Counted from the first letter of the stretch, positions 11,469 to 21,876 are shown. The stretch: 64,000 bases of DNA from Actinomucor elegans (GCA_026027325.1 JAMSLZ010000014.1:744001-808000); one strand, 5' to 3'. Notes: generated from the letters alone by a model not told the origin. Numbers and translations: made by a program.

Positions 11469-13522
11469 AGCAACCAATTCAACAGTTACACTATCAGCTG
11501 AATCTAACACGACACCAAATTCAGCAATCACAACAACCACTACCACAACAACAATTACTACAACAGCAGCAGCAACAGCAGCAACAGCAGCAAAAGCTTC
11601 ATCAAATTCAACAAAATTACTCAATTCCAACAGACGGGATTCTTCCTGGAGGTCGTCTAGCTCAATTTTACCAAAATTGGAAACAGATAGTTCAACATCC
11701 ATGGCCACTGAAGATCATCAAGGAGGGATACCGGATTCAATTCGCTCAATTCCCGAAGCCATGGAAATTACCAAGACATTCAATTCCAAAAGACGAGCAA
11801 GACGAAATAAATATAGCAGTAAAAAAGTTCTTAACAGCAGGAATCATCGAAGAATGCCAAGATCCAAGATCAAGAGGGTTTCTTTCAAGATTTTTTACAA
11901 TACAGGAAGCAACCAAGAGACGCCCAATTTTGGATTGTCGCAGGATCAATCAATGTATCCAGGTGGAACATTTCAAAATGGAAGGTGTTCCGGCATTGCG
12001 AGATTTAATAGAACCAGGAGACTACATGGTGAAGTTAGACCTACAAGATGCTTACACCGTTTTACCTATCCATCCAAATTCAAGACCATTTTTAGTCTTC
12101 GAAAATCAGGGAACGATTTACCAATACAAAGCACTCAACTTTGGCTTAAATGTAGCTCCAAGAATTTTTTCAAAAATACTTCGATACGCCATCGAACCTT
12201 TAAGAAGACAAGGAATACGGCTGGTTTATTACTTGGACGACATTTGTCTACTGTCGCAGGATGCACAAGATCTAGAGAAGACAGCTTACATGGTAATAGA
12301 GCATTTGGAATCGCTGGGTTTCATAATAAACAGGAGAAAAAGTTTATTGACACCATCTCACATTCAGGAGTATCTGGGTTTCGAGTTCGATACAATGTCC
12401 ATGAAGATCAAGGTTCCGGAATTAAAAATCAAGAAACTGATGCAAAGAATCAAGCAGGCAATGTCACCAATAACAAGGTCTTGTCGCTGGGTTGCAAGCC
12501 TTCTGGGGAAGATTACGGCGATGTTACCAGCAGTGGGAGATGCCCTCCTACACATCAGACACATACAGAGGAGTTTATCAACCAATCTCCACTTAAACAA
12601 CCACGATTGGGAAAGACAATGTCCATTATCTACACAGGCGATCGAGGAGTTGACATGGTGGAAAATTTTCTTGACGAAGAAAAACGGATTACCAATTCAC
12701 AAGCTACAGCTGAAGAAACCAAAGATCATCATAACAACCGACAGTTCAGACACGGGTTGGGGAGTCAATTCACCGATGATACAAACTTATGGGTTTTGGA
12801 CGAAAAAGGAAGAATTATTATCAATCAACGTAAGAGAACTGATGAGCATTTATTTTGCTCTGAAATTACACGGACCAAGTTACAGAAATTGCACAATCAA
12901 GGTTTTGACAGACAACAAGACGTCTATCAAATACACTACCAAGGCAGGAGGTACAGCCTCAGTTCACCTACAAGACTATGCAGTGAAGATACAAGATATT
13001 TGCAATCTGTACAATTTAAATGTGATATACCAACATATCCCAGGAATCAACAACATTGCAGCAGATCGGTTATCAAGAATAAAGAAACCATTGTACGAGA
13101 GCACAATTCCGAGAAAATTTTTTCAGAAAATCCAACAGAAATGGGGACCATTGAAGATCGACATGTTCGCATCGAGACAGAATACCCAACTTCCAACGTA
13201 TTGGAGTCTGAGACCGGACCCTCAAGCAGCAGGCACGGATGCCTTCATCCAACATTGGCCATTGACAGGACTATATGCGTACCCTCCTTGGAAGCTGATA
13301 CCACCAGTACTTCAACAAATCAAACGAAAGAAGATCAGAAAAATCGTGCTAGTGACACCCTGGTGGCCAACACAATATTGGTACCCGATGTTATTGGGAA
13401 TGAAGAAACTATACAAACCAATGTTTTACAACAAAGACAAAAAGACGACACTAGTCGCATGGCTGTTGTCAGGAGAGCACAACAACAAAAGGGATTATCA
13501 CAAGAAGAAATGGAATTTTTAG
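11462..13522 (+). CDS. DIRS reverse transcriptase - RNase H polyprotein
   Basis: The frame is open from at least 11462, overlapping the ORF1 stop by 7 nt, to the stop at 13522 (about 686 codons). It has no ATG near its start, so it is probably reached by frameshifting from ORF1. A glutamine-rich linker (near 11510-11600) precedes the reverse transcriptase. Visible are GILPGGRLAQFYQNW, LDCRRINQ, YMVKLDLQDAYT and the catalytic block YYLDDICLLS. RNase H follows, with TTDSSDTGWGV, LTDNKTS and NNIAADRLSR. The conserved DIRS block after RNase H (IDMFASRQNTQLPTYWS ... YAYPPWKLI) is present. No internal stops are seen. The last 64 nt overlap the recombinase gene in another frame. Confidence 0.9.
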   Translation, partial: AIEQPIQQLHYQLNLTRHQIQQSQQPLPQQQLLQQQQQQQQQQQKLHQIQQNYSIPTDGILPGGRLAQFYQNWKQIVQHPWPLKIIKEGYRIQFAQFPKPWKLPRHSIPKDEQDEINIAVKKFLTAGIIEECQDPRSRGFLSRFFTIQEATKRRPILDCRRINQCIQVEHFKMEGVPALRDLIEPGDYMVKLDLQDAYTVLPIHPNSRPFLVFENQGTIYQYKALNFGLNVAPRIFSKILRYAIEPLRRQGIRLVYYLDDICLLSQDAQDLEKTAYMVIEHLESLGFIINRRKSLLTPSHIQEYLGFEFDTMSMKIKVPELKIKKLMQRIKQAMSPITRSCRWVASLLGKITAMLPAVGDALLHIRHIQRSLSTNLHLNNHDWERQCPLSTQAIEELTWWKIFLTKKNGLPIHKLQLKKPKIIITTDSSDTGWGVNSPMIQTYGFWTKKEELLSINVRELMSIYFALKLHGPSYRNCTIKVLTDNKTSIKYTTKAGGTASVHLQDYAVKIQDICNLYNLNVIYQHIPGINNIAADRLSRIKKPLYESTIPRKFFQKIQQKWGPLKIDMFASRQNTQLPTYWSLRPDPQAAGTDAFIQHWPLTGLYAYPPWKLIPPVLQQIKRKKIRKIVLVTPWWPTQYWYPMLLGMKKLYKPMFYNKDKKTTLVAWLLSGEHNNKRDYHKKKWNF

Positions 13523-14487
13523 AAGGTGCACAGAGATCGGGAACAAAGAAGACTTATGACAATGGCTGGAATATCTGGGTTACTTGGTGTCAAGAACATA
13601 AAATCGACTTTGAGGAATACCATGTCCAGAACGTATTAAAGTTCCTCATCGATAACCAACATTATAGCACACAACACTTAAACACGATAAGATCAGCAAT
13701 CGCATCAGTATTTAAATACATTCATCCCGAGGAAGAACCCATAGCATTACAACCTTTGATACAAGAATTTTTTAGTTCCAAAAGAAACCAACCGGTTAAG
13801 GTTCCCGCAGAACACAAGCTGAAGACATGGGATATTGATATTGTAGTCAAGTACTTACACTACAACTTTAGTGATAATGAAGCTATCTCATTGAAGAACT
13901 TACAATTAAAGACAATCACTTTACTCTGCATTGCAACAATGGCACGACCACGATCTGATGTGGGAAAAATCCAGTATAGGGATGTGATACTACAACATGA
14001 TGATCAAGGGAAGCTTTTGGGCGCAATTGTCTACTTTCGCCAACCTAAAGAAGCACAAGTCAAGTCATGCACCATGGGTATTGCAAACGATGTAACCATT
14101 TGCCCGGTTGTCACCTTAAGTTTATTCATACAACGCACAATCCAATTACGCACGAAGCTACCTACAGATCATAAACTTTTCTTGGGGTTTATTGAAGAGG
14201 AAAGCAAGGTCTGTTCAGCCAGAAGTAGTACGGTAGCAAATTGGGTAAAAGAAACCATGAAAAACGCTGGTGTGGATACTAAGCTGTATGGACCACACAG
14301 TATACGGTCCGCCTCCAGTACCAAGGCTGTTGAACGTGGCCACACAATTGAAGAAGTTAAAGAGCATGCCAATTGGAGTAGAATACACAAACATTTGAAA
14401 GATTCTACTACAAACCTACTACAAGTTTATCCTTGGGATCTCGAATTACCAATTCAATTTTTTCAACGGCAAACCTTACCACATTAG
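13459..14487 (+). CDS. DIRS tyrosine recombinase
   Basis: 342 codons from the ATG at 13459, overlapping the RT frame. It integrates the circular element DNA, replacing the integrase of LTR elements. An N-terminal core-binding-like region (TKKTYDNGWNIWVTWCQEH) leads to the catalytic region. Visible are the first Arg in ATMARPRSDVG and the HxxR box in GPHSIRSASSTKAV. The WS block follows (HANWSRIHKHLKDSTT), but the Tyr usually found about ten residues after WS is not where I expect it. The nearest is in LQVYPW further on. The same frame is open upstream to 10624, but that part overlaps ORF1 and RT and is not meaningful protein. Confidence 0.85.
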   Translation: MAVVRRAQQQKGLSQEEMEFLEGAQRSGTKKTYDNGWNIWVTWCQEHKIDFEEYHVQNVLKFLIDNQHYSTQHLNTIRSAIASVFKYIHPEEEPIALQPLIQEFFSSKRNQPVKVPAEHKLKTWDIDIVVKYLHYNFSDNEAISLKNLQLKTITLLCIATMARPRSDVGKIQYRDVILQHDDQGKLLGAIVYFRQPKEAQVKSCTMGIANDVTICPVVTLSLFIQRTIQLRTKLPTDHKLFLGFIEEESKVCSARSSTVANWVKETMKNAGVDTKLYGPHSIRSASSTKAVERGHTIEEVKEHANWSRIHKHLKDSTTNLLQVYPWDLELPIQFFQRQTLPH

Positions 14488-14574
14488 AAGCCGGAGCGGA
14501 GGCAACTGAGATTGTTATAGGAACGCCCAACAATCAAAATGTTGCCGAAGCGAAGGCTGAAAATGTGGTAAATA
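14477..14574 (+). repeat. DIRS internal complementary region
   Basis: Bases 14477-14535 are the complement of the outer left end. Bases 14536-14574 are the complement of the outer right end (14757-14794). The two meet at AACAAT/CAAAATG, the circle-junction template. An A24 tract follows at 14637-14660. The stop codon of the recombinase gene lies within this region. Confidence 0.88.
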
Positions 14575-14677
14575 CCCACCCAACTTCCTGGTTTTCACAA
14601 CTCAAAAATCTTTTTTAACTTACAACACCCTCCCTAAAAAAAAAAAAAAAAAAAAAAAAATTGAATTATATTTAACC

Positions 14678-14794
14678 TTTGAAAGATATAGGGAAGAAAA
14701 GGGTTTCAAACTTTTATTTATATTTATATGAAAATAAAGCGTGGCTCTGAGAGCATTTACCACATTTTCAGCCTTCGCTTCGGCAACATTTTGA
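14678..14794 (+). repeat. DIRS right inverted terminal repeat
   Basis: The inner part (14678-14768) is the inverted copy of 10508-10598. The outer part (to about 14794) is complemented in the internal complementary region. Confidence 0.85.
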
Positions 14795-15138
14795 CTAATA
14801 AAATAATAATAAATATCAATTTCGTTGATAAGACGTTGATATTGTCCCAGATGAATGGTTTAAGCTCTTCGAGTTCTTGGATTTTTCGATTGTATTCTTC
14901 AGTCATTGTTTAAAATTGATTAAGATATTTTTTAAAGCGAAAAAAGACTCGTTAGTAACTCACGTAAATTATATTCTACATTCGTAATTTTTTATTTATT
15001 ATCGAATAATTGTAAAAAGGCAACTCGCGTAACGTTGCAGCAAACCAAATAGTTCCACTATTCAGCCTAATTCGTATATTTTATTTTTTTTATTTTTTTT
15101 ATTTTTTTCCAGTCGATGGCCGCTTGTGAATGACCTTA

Positions 15139-15410
15139 ATCTGGATTTATTCAGATTCATTGAAACATAGCTTGTCAAAGTACTTTTGAAGGTTAATGTC
15201 AGATTAATAAGGGGCAATGTGAAGAACATTGCCAACGGGATTGACTTGAATGACCATATTGCATTTAAACGTCCATCGAAGTAAATTTACTTTTCTTCTA
15301 AATTATATGAACATTAGTATTTAAGATGTCTCATCAAGCACGCACCCAAACCGTACAACATCTCCATTATAATGAAAACACTTCTGAACGCACTGGACCG
15401 ACGTTTTCAG
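15139..15410. other. Spacer between TIR element and LINE remnant, with a short open frame
   Basis: No known gene. An ATG at 15326 opens a frame (MSHQARTQTVQHLHYNENTS) that continues to 15410, where LINE 5' sequence begins. It may be the first exon of a gene broken by the LINE insertion, but it matches nothing I recognise. Confidence 0.3.
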
Positions 15411-16660
15411 CCCCAAAAGGTTCTCTTTCGCTTAAAGATCACTTTTTACAAAAAATTTTGCAGCCGTCTGGTTTTTTGTCTATATCTCACTCAATTCAAT
15501 CTATTCATCTCCATTTGTTTCGTATCCGTCTTCTACTCGTCGTTGCACTTCTGGTGGTATATTTATTTTTGCAAATCTTCAACATCTCTTACATTTCGCT
15601 CGATCTTGACATTCCATTTCTCCAATTTCGACATCTCAAAAGCTTTTTTCTAATCTCCTCAATTTTGAGAATTCTGGTACATGACCGAAAATTCTGCCGT
15701 GTCCTGGACAACAATTGTTGCTCGTGGTGCCTCTAAGAAGGTACTTGTTACTCCTGGCCGACGTAATGTCGACAATTCTGCAATTCCTCTTGTTGGTGAG
15801 GTCATTTTCGAAGATGATGACCTCAAATCTGAGATCTTGGTCCGTAAGGCTACTGCTTTGGTGAAGCAAGCTATCTCTTCTGGTTCTGTTTTGTTTTCTT
15901 TCCGAGGAAAGTTGTTTGCTGACCGCTTTGCTGCTTACAAGGCGATTCAAGATCAAATTAATAGTAAGGTGCAGTTTAGGCCTAGTGCTTGGGGTAAAAC
16001 TGCTGGTGGTGACCTTCTGGTTGAAGCAACTTTCAAGCTCAAGTCTGATGCTCTCAAAGCTATTGGTTTTAGTATTATGGTGAATAGTATTGTTTACAAG
16101 GCCGTTTCAACTTTTTCTGGTTCTGGTGCTTCCGTAGGAAATAGTTTGACCCAGTGTGCAGTATATGTTGCTCAATGCTATTCCCAATGAGGATACTTTC
16201 TTGATGGACTTGCTTGACTCTTTGGACTTTTATGGTAAGGTGTACCAATTGAAGAGGTATACAAGCAAAGGGTACTTTGAAGGCAAGATGTCGGTGTTAC
16301 TGGATACCTCTGTGGGTACGAAGGATGAGGATGGTGAGGTGGTTCCTCCTCAGCCTTTGTCAAGGATGCTTTACATGAGAGCCTAGGACAACTTTGCTCC
16401 CGCTTAATACAAGAATGCTCCTCCTGTATGCCACTTTTGTTGCCGTTCAGGTCATGTCTGCAAGGATTGTCCTGAACTAGAGCTACGCGTAGATGTTTCT
16501 CTTGCCAAGAACATGGCCATACTACTCGCTTTTGTAAGGTCAAGTAGTCCAAGGTGAAGTCATTCGAGGCAGGACTTGATGAGTATGTTGCTTTGTCTGG
16601 TGAGACGAAAACTAGCCCTGATGCCATGTCAATTGAAGAGAATATAGTTTTTGAGGAAGC
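15411..16660 (+). pseudogene. Decayed LINE fragment: 5' UTR and ORF1 (LINE family 1)
   Basis: The stretch starts with the family 5' end (TCTCTTTCGCTTAAAGATC). ORF1 begins at the ATG at 15681 (MTENSAVSWTTIVARGASKK) and is clearly the same protein as the intact ORF1 at 49526-50953. It is readable to about 16140, then continues in other frames. Stops follow YMRA at 16384 and break the zinc-knuckle region (CHFCCRSGHVCKDC-like). The sequence ends in FEEAA at 16660, where an LTR-like sequence begins. ORF2 is absent. It is an old, truncated copy. Confidence 0.8.
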
Positions 16661-16906
16661 TGCGGTAAAAATTAAATAAAAAGCGAGTGAATCAGTTAGA
16701 ACCGTTTTATGGGGTTTTATTGATTCAAAGTGAGTTAAGTTTTTTCTATCTAGCTTGTATCTCTTGTATTTATACTTCAAAGGAAATGGTCTTTTAGTAA
16801 CAATCAAAGGTCTTTTTAATCTATGAGTTCATTCTTCATTAATTGTATTTTCAGCGGTGATTCAAAACTCCCTCTTTTGATGGATAGTTATTAAATGAAT
16901 CCCGTC
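16661..16906 (+). repeat. LTR-like sequence, diverged relative of the next LTR
   Basis: It begins TGCGGTAAAAATTAAATA, like the solo LTR at 16907, and shares blocks such as CTAGCTTGTAT with it. No right end in CA or target duplication can be shown, so this is probably an old LTR partly lost or interrupted by the next one. Confidence 0.4.
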
Positions 16907-17208
16907 TGCGGTAAAATTAAAATATAAAAGCAGGTAGTAAGTCGATTATAACTTGGTTATAGTTTATTCAACTTAAATGTGATTCCTTATTTCTAACTAG
17001 TTTTTCTAGCTTGTATTTATACTCGTTGAATTGTGACTGAAGGTTATTTACTTGTGTTCATATAAAAAGTATAAGAAGGACGTATCTCTGTTTAAGGACT
17101 GTATCGCTGTATAAGGTAATCAATGATGCTTTAGTATGTATGTGCTACAGCTAGGGCGCACAGGCCTCTAGTCTGTCTGTACTTCAATTATGTGGCTATT
17201 TCACCACA
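16907..17208 (+). repeat. Solo LTR (302 bp, TGCGGT...CCACA)
   Basis: Starts TGCGGTAAAATT and ends TTTCACCACA, so it has TG...CA termini. It is flanked by CCGTC on both sides (16902-16906 and 17209-17213), a 5-bp target duplication. No internal retroelement sequence is present, so it is a product of LTR-LTR recombination. Confidence 0.75.
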
Positions 17209-17657
17209 CCGTCTTTTTAATATATATGCAGATCATGTCTACGAATAAAGAGCCTCACCAACTTAGGTCAGGCTTATTAGTTCCTGGACGATCCTATGTC
17301 GCCGCAGCTACTAACAGTAATCGAATAAGCACTACCAAGCAATCGTTCCTAGTCAAAACAAATGAACTAGCCAGTACAGCTAACGATTCCAATTCTGAAT
17401 TTCAAGATCTCAAAACTCGAATCTGGAGACATTCGCGCTCTCCTGGAGGATACCTTTTAGATGTATCTTCACTTAACGTTCCTGATCAAGTACATCTAGG
17501 TGTAATTGGTCAACAATATGGAGCCAAGAATTTTTATGGAATTAAGTTTTTGGGTAGAATTCAACAACGATACATCGAGATTTACCCCAGAAAGTCTATT
17601 AGTGATAAGCTTATGACCGAAGGTGTCCAATATGAGAAACAGAAGATTCGTCTCCTT

Positions 17658-18021
17658 TGTTGTAAACATGACTTGTTCAGTGTCCGTCACCAATCAGGTC
17701 AATGTTCGACAATGCTTATACTCAACTTGTGCTTTGACAGCTTTGTAACGTCGGTTAAGAGATATATATGGAAATCAATGCTTAGTGCAACCAACCTTCA
17801 TAAACTATCTATCACCGAATATAAAGTCGTACTAGAATGGATTACTATAAATCCTTGTTAACTCCATGAGTGCAGTCTTTGACTAACTCAATCGTCTATA
17901 ATATCAAGTTAAATCCGAACTTCAATTTTGTATAAATAGCTCATCATTTTAATGCTTTAATAAATCAATTCGTTTTATCAGTCTGGTTATTTTTACAGTC
18001 TTTATTATATTCGATATAACA
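17658..18021 (+). repeat. Solo LTR, family beta (364 bp)
   Basis: TGTTGTAAACATG ... TCGATATAACA, flanked by TCCTT on both sides (17653-17657 and 18022-18026). It sits inside LINE family 2 ORF1; removing it with one TCCTT restores the reading frame across the site. Confidence 0.88.
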
Positions 18022-18313
18022 TCCTTCCTTGTAAAGCTATTGAGGGAGTCGGTAAAGCCATACAGCTCTCTCTCACGGATATACCTTATCTTCCTGACGA
18101 CGAACTTGAAAAGGGTCTTAAAGAAGCTCTGAGTCACTTTGGTACCATTTTGAATATAGGGCACTTAATCAAGAATCCACATGTGGATGGTTTAAGGGCA
18201 GTGGTTATGCAGTATTACAACAAATGGAGAACCACCAATACCCAGAGCTTCACCATACCATTCCATGGGGAGAAAGTGGAGAATTTTGCCACGCCACCTT
18301 CCCTGATACGCCT

Positions 18314-18816
18314 TGTTGTATTCCACCTACTATCTTGCATCGACATAATAGTAAGGAATCAACTGTTCATTTATGTCATACACGGACTCTATCTGATAAC
18401 CCAATCAGATTAACGAGGCCTGCATAAATACAAGCGATGTGTCATCCTTAGAACTATTAGCCAATAATCCTTACAAGAAACACGCGGCATCATACTATCG
18501 AGTAGTATCGAGTGTATCTCAAGATAAGACCTGAATATCGAATAACGCGTGGGTTATACAATTACAACAATGCGTGGTTGAAAGGCTTATTAGTGGCTGC
18601 TGGGGTTGGACTCCGTTGTACGGCCATGCGTGCTGATAGAGATTGAATGCTACACTATTAAGCTCTGATGAAATGTATATAAAGAAGACTTGATTTTGAA
18701 TTGTGAATAAACATTAGAATAACTTTTACTATCAGGATAGCTGATTCCATTTACTGTCTATTCTTTTATTATTGTATTTTAAATTATATCCTTCGTCTTT
18801 AGCACCGGATATAACA
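18314..18816 (+). repeat. Solo LTR, family alpha, copy 1 (503 bp)
   Basis: TGTTGTATTCCACC ... GGATATAACA, flanked by CGCCT on both sides (18309-18313 and 18817-18821). It is inserted in LINE family 2 ORF1, and the frame is continuous across the site without it. It appears identical to the inverted copy at 19927-20429. Confidence 0.9.
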
Positions 18817-19393
18817 CGCCTACTTGGTGTCGTTATTGCCATGAAGAAGGCCACATGAAGTTTGGTTGTAAGAAAGCACTTGCAAGTGTTCTGTGCTACG
18901 CATGTAATAAATACGGACATAACCAAGCCGACTGTCCCGAAGCAAAATATGGTGCTCTGAAAGTTACTCCTTATAAGAAAGCCCGTAAAACATCTAAGGT
19001 CCGAGAGCGATCGCTCATTCCTCCACCCTCTGAGGAACTGATGAAGTCGATCCACGCTCCGGGTATCAAAAAGGATAATGAAGCGAAGGAAGCCCCAAAA
19101 GAAAATAAGAATCAACAGGGCACCATTCTGGACGATTGTTTTGATAATGAATCTTCGGATGACGAAGATTATATACCATTGTCAGAGGAGGAAGAGATGG
19201 ACGACAATATGGACGAAGAGATGGAATCGATAATTAGCGAAAACTCGCTAACGCATTTAAACGAAGACGTAAACATGTCAGATACCGAACATAAGTCCGT
19301 GACTGAAAGGCCTTTATCACAGCAGAATATTTTGTTAAACATCCCTTCATCACCATCTGGGGTGTCCCCTCACAACCCAACTAATAACCAATA

Positions 19394-21215
19394 ATGACAA
19401 AAAACCTCTCTTTTAAATATGCATCACTAAACTGCAACAGTTTAGTCAAAAAAAGTAAACCAGCAACGCAATCCTCCTTTATTCGATATCTACGACTTCA
19501 ACAGTTTGATATACTTTCATTACAAGAAACTCATGCCTCAGATACCACTATTCCTTCCTTAAACATGCATCTTCAAGCCAAACAAACCTTTTGGACTGAA
19601 CATTGCGGCATTGTCTCATTTTCTCCTTCATATGTCATATCTCAAATATCTACTAACCATATATATATGCATCTGAGCGATTCATATTATGTCAAGTTCA
19701 ACACCCTCATCAATTTTATGCACCCTTTTATATACTCAACATTTATGCTCCGGCTTCATCTAACTTTCAACGAAGAGCCTTCTTTCAATCAATATTAAAT
19801 ATGCTTAACGAATTGGCTGACTCAATCGATCTAACTCGATTGATAATTTCAGGCGATTTCAACTATGATCACCAACGAGATATCATTAGTGGAAAAGGCC
19901 ATCATGCCAAAACAAACTTAGAATGGTGTTATATCCGGTGCTAAAGACGAAGGATATAATTTAAAATACAATAATAAAAGAATAGACAGTAAATGGAATC
20001 AGCTATCCTGATAGTAAAAGTTATTCTAATGTTTATTCACAATTCAAAATCAAGTCTTCTTTATATACATTTCATCAGAGCTTAATAGTGTAGCATTCAA
20101 TCTCTATCAGCACGCATGGCCGTACAACGGAGTCCAACCCCAGCAGCCACTAATAAGCCTTTCAACCACGCATTGTTGTAATTGTATAACCCACGCGTTA
20201 TTCGATATTCAGGTCTTATCTTGAGATACACTCGATACTACTCGATAGTATGATGCCGCGTGTTTCTTGTAAGGATTATTGGCTAATAGTTCTAAGGATG
20301 ACACATCGCTTGTATTTATGCAGGCCTCGTTAATCTGATTGGGTTATCAGATAGAGTCCGTGTATGACATAAATGAACAGTTGATTCCTTACTATTATGT
20401 CGATGCAAGATAGTAGGTGGAATACAACAAATGGGTTTCCTTTCTTCAAGAATCCTTCTATAATTGCATGCTTCATAATGACCTGAATACTATCCCAACC
20501 TTCCAACGTAATGTAGATATCACCTCCTGTATTGACTACATCTATGCTGGATCAGTACTTCAACATTCAGTCACTGATGCCTCTATCGAATATATCCAAC
20601 CTATGTGGTCTGACCATGCTATGTTAAGTGCCTCTTTCAATTAGGGTAAATCTAAAGTAGGGCCTGGCCTGTGGCGAGCCAATCCTGCCTACATTAATAA
20701 CCCATACAATTCCGAAAAACATTATCACTAAAGCTTCAACATTTGATGGACACTATGTCTAGTTCACTTTCACCACAAGAACAATGGGAGTTGGTCAAGG
20801 CTACTACCAAAGAAGTTATCCAGAAATTCGGGATTAAATATGTTTCATGGCGTAAACTAACAACACATAAATATCTTGAAAGGAAGCGAAATCGTCTTCT
20901 TCGATCTAAACCTCCAACTGCAATTCTCGTACATTTCCTTCCAAAAATTGACAATATGATCCAAATATTACAGCAGGAACTAGTCGACATCGCCAGCTCT
21001 GAAAGCAGGCGTTATCTGGCGCGAAAAGGGTGAACGATCAGCTGGATATCTGAAAGCGATTCACCAGCAGCGAACTGCTCAACAATACATACCATCTCTA
21101 CGAGACTGTACTGAAAATGTTTCTCCACGTTCGAACACAATAGAAACCCATACGAATATAATACTGACATTCAACATATGAAGTCCTATGCTCAACAGTT
21201 TTACCAGGCATTATA
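19394..21215 (+). pseudogene. LINE family 2 ORF2, 5' third only (AP endonuclease)
   Basis: Starts MTKNLSFKYASLNCNSLVKK at the TAATG junction. Endonuclease motifs are visible in broken frames: LSLQETHA near 19520, IYAPASS near 19745, SGDFNYDHQRD near 19850, IDYIYAG near 20535 and MWSDHAML near 20605. A frameshift lies near 19720, the solo LTR alpha copy 3 interrupts at 19927-20429, and further stops follow 20640. The sequence stops at 21215, where the Tc1-like element G begins; the reverse transcriptase is absent. Confidence 0.75.
19927..20429 (-). repeat. Solo LTR, family alpha, copy 3 (503 bp, inverted)
   Basis: Inverted copy of 18314-18816 with the same length and no difference that I can see. 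It is flanked by AATGG (19922-19926 and 20430-20434). It is inserted in LINE family 2 ORF2, just after the SGDFN block. Confidence 0.9.
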
Positions 21216-21876
21216 CAGTAGTTTTACTGGCCGGTGCACAAAACTTTTACTTGATATTACTCTGTTAATTTTTGGATTTAACCAGATCAGGTAATATTGA
21301 GCTATAGCTCTAACATACTGTGTGAAAATACTAAATGTTTAGGCTAAGGTTTATGTTACGTCATAGTGATAAAATGATGATAAACCTTTTTTTCATTTTT
21401 AAAAATTGAGGGCTTTTCCGTTTAATGACGTAAATAGACCATAATCACTAATAATAACTCCGTTTATCTATTGCTACTAATGAAACATTGCCTAGAGCAA
21501 CGGGAAATTACATAAGGAAGCTTATTCCGATTCATTTCAGCCACTTTCCTTCTTTTTTTTTACCATACTTCGTTCCATATAATGCCTTATAAAATCTCTC
21601 ATAACAAGCGCGACAGCATCAAATCACTGGTACTAAAACAAGAGCCAACTAGTATTATTGCGCAACGTGTAGGAGTTTCAAAATGGACAGTAAACCGAAT
21701 GAAAAACGAAATAGACCCAGAATACGTTCGACCTACCGGTGGTGGCCGTAGAATAGTGCCTCAATGTATTATGGTAACACTGAAATACAAACTTGGAAGC
21801 GGATATTTAAGGAATGGTCGAGATGCACACAAATATTTAAACTCCCTCGGCTATCCAATCAGCTACAATGGAACTA
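21216..21876 (+). pseudogene. Tc1-like element G, 5' half
   Basis: TIR begins CAGTAGTTTTACTGGCCGG after TA (21214-21215). A transposase N-terminus opens at the ATG at 21582 (MPYKISHNKRDSIKSLV), with a helix-turn-helix (TSIIAQRVGVSKWTVNRM) and the GGRR linker. The frame is cut at 21875 (TA) by Tc1-like element H. The other half of G lies inverted at 34733-36002; the two halves join in frame across one TA. Confidence 0.8.

Larger units (their letters stand above)
10460..14794 (+). mobile_element. DIRS1-type tyrosine-recombinase retrotransposon, structurally complete
   Basis: The order is left inverted terminal repeat, three overlapping reading frames (Gag-like, RT-RNase H, tyrosine recombinase), internal complementary region, right inverted terminal repeat. 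The outer left end starts ATTGTTGGGCGTTCC at 10460. The outer right end finishes CGGCAACATTTTG at about 14793. The internal complementary region fuses the complements of both outer ends at 14535/14536, exactly as expected for the circle junction of DIRS elements. No target duplication is visible, as expected for recombinase-based integration. The host site is the TIR element 10350-15135. Confidence 0.92.
10350..15135. mobile_element. TIR element with TTA target duplication, interrupted by a DIRS element
   Basis: Imperfect 27-bp inverted ends are seen at 10350-10376 and 15109-15135, both beginning GGTCATTCACAAGCGGCC when read inward. They are flanked by TTA on both sides (10347-10349 and 15136-15138). 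A 3-bp TTA duplication is typical of PIF/Harbinger-type elements, but no transposase of that family remains. Without the DIRS insertion the element is only about 450 bp, so it is best read as a MITE-like non-autonomous element. A short minus-strand open stretch starts at an ATG at 14906 and runs into the DIRS right end at 14794; it may be a remnant reading frame. Confidence 0.7.
17235..19394 (+). pseudogene. LINE family 2 ORF1, interrupted by two solo LTRs
   Basis: Starts MSTNKEPHQLRSGLL at 17235. The parts 17235-17657, 18027-18313 and 18822-19394 join in register once the LTRs and one copy of each 5-bp duplication are ignored. A single-base loss near 18192 still shifts the frame. After it, two CCHC knuckles are visible, CRYCHEEGHMKFGC (the first LTR lies just ahead of it) and CYACNKYGHNQADC. 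An acidic tail follows (DEDYIPLSEEEEMD). ORF1 ends in TAATG, overlapping the ORF2 ATG by one base. The protein is expected to bind element RNA. The gene is dead. Confidence 0.8.
17214..21215 (+). mobile_element. LINE family 2, decayed, 3'-truncated, with three nested solo LTRs
   Basis: A non-LTR retrotransposon with ORF1 (zinc knuckles) and the endonuclease part of ORF2. It is cut by solo LTRs at 17658, 18314 and 19927. The 3' part is missing because a Tc1-like element (G) begins at 21216. It differs in sequence from LINE family 1 of this window. Confidence 0.8.

Noticed and set aside
10624..14487. A 1287-codon uninterrupted plus-strand frame
   Set aside because: Only its last 342 codons (tyrosine recombinase) look like protein. 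The first part overlaps Gag-like and RT frames and has no family features; it is open by chance in A-rich DNA.
15326..15736. 136-codon frame as a real protein
   Set aside because: It runs through the LINE 5' UTR and out of frame over ORF1; only the first about 28 codons lie outside LINE sequence.
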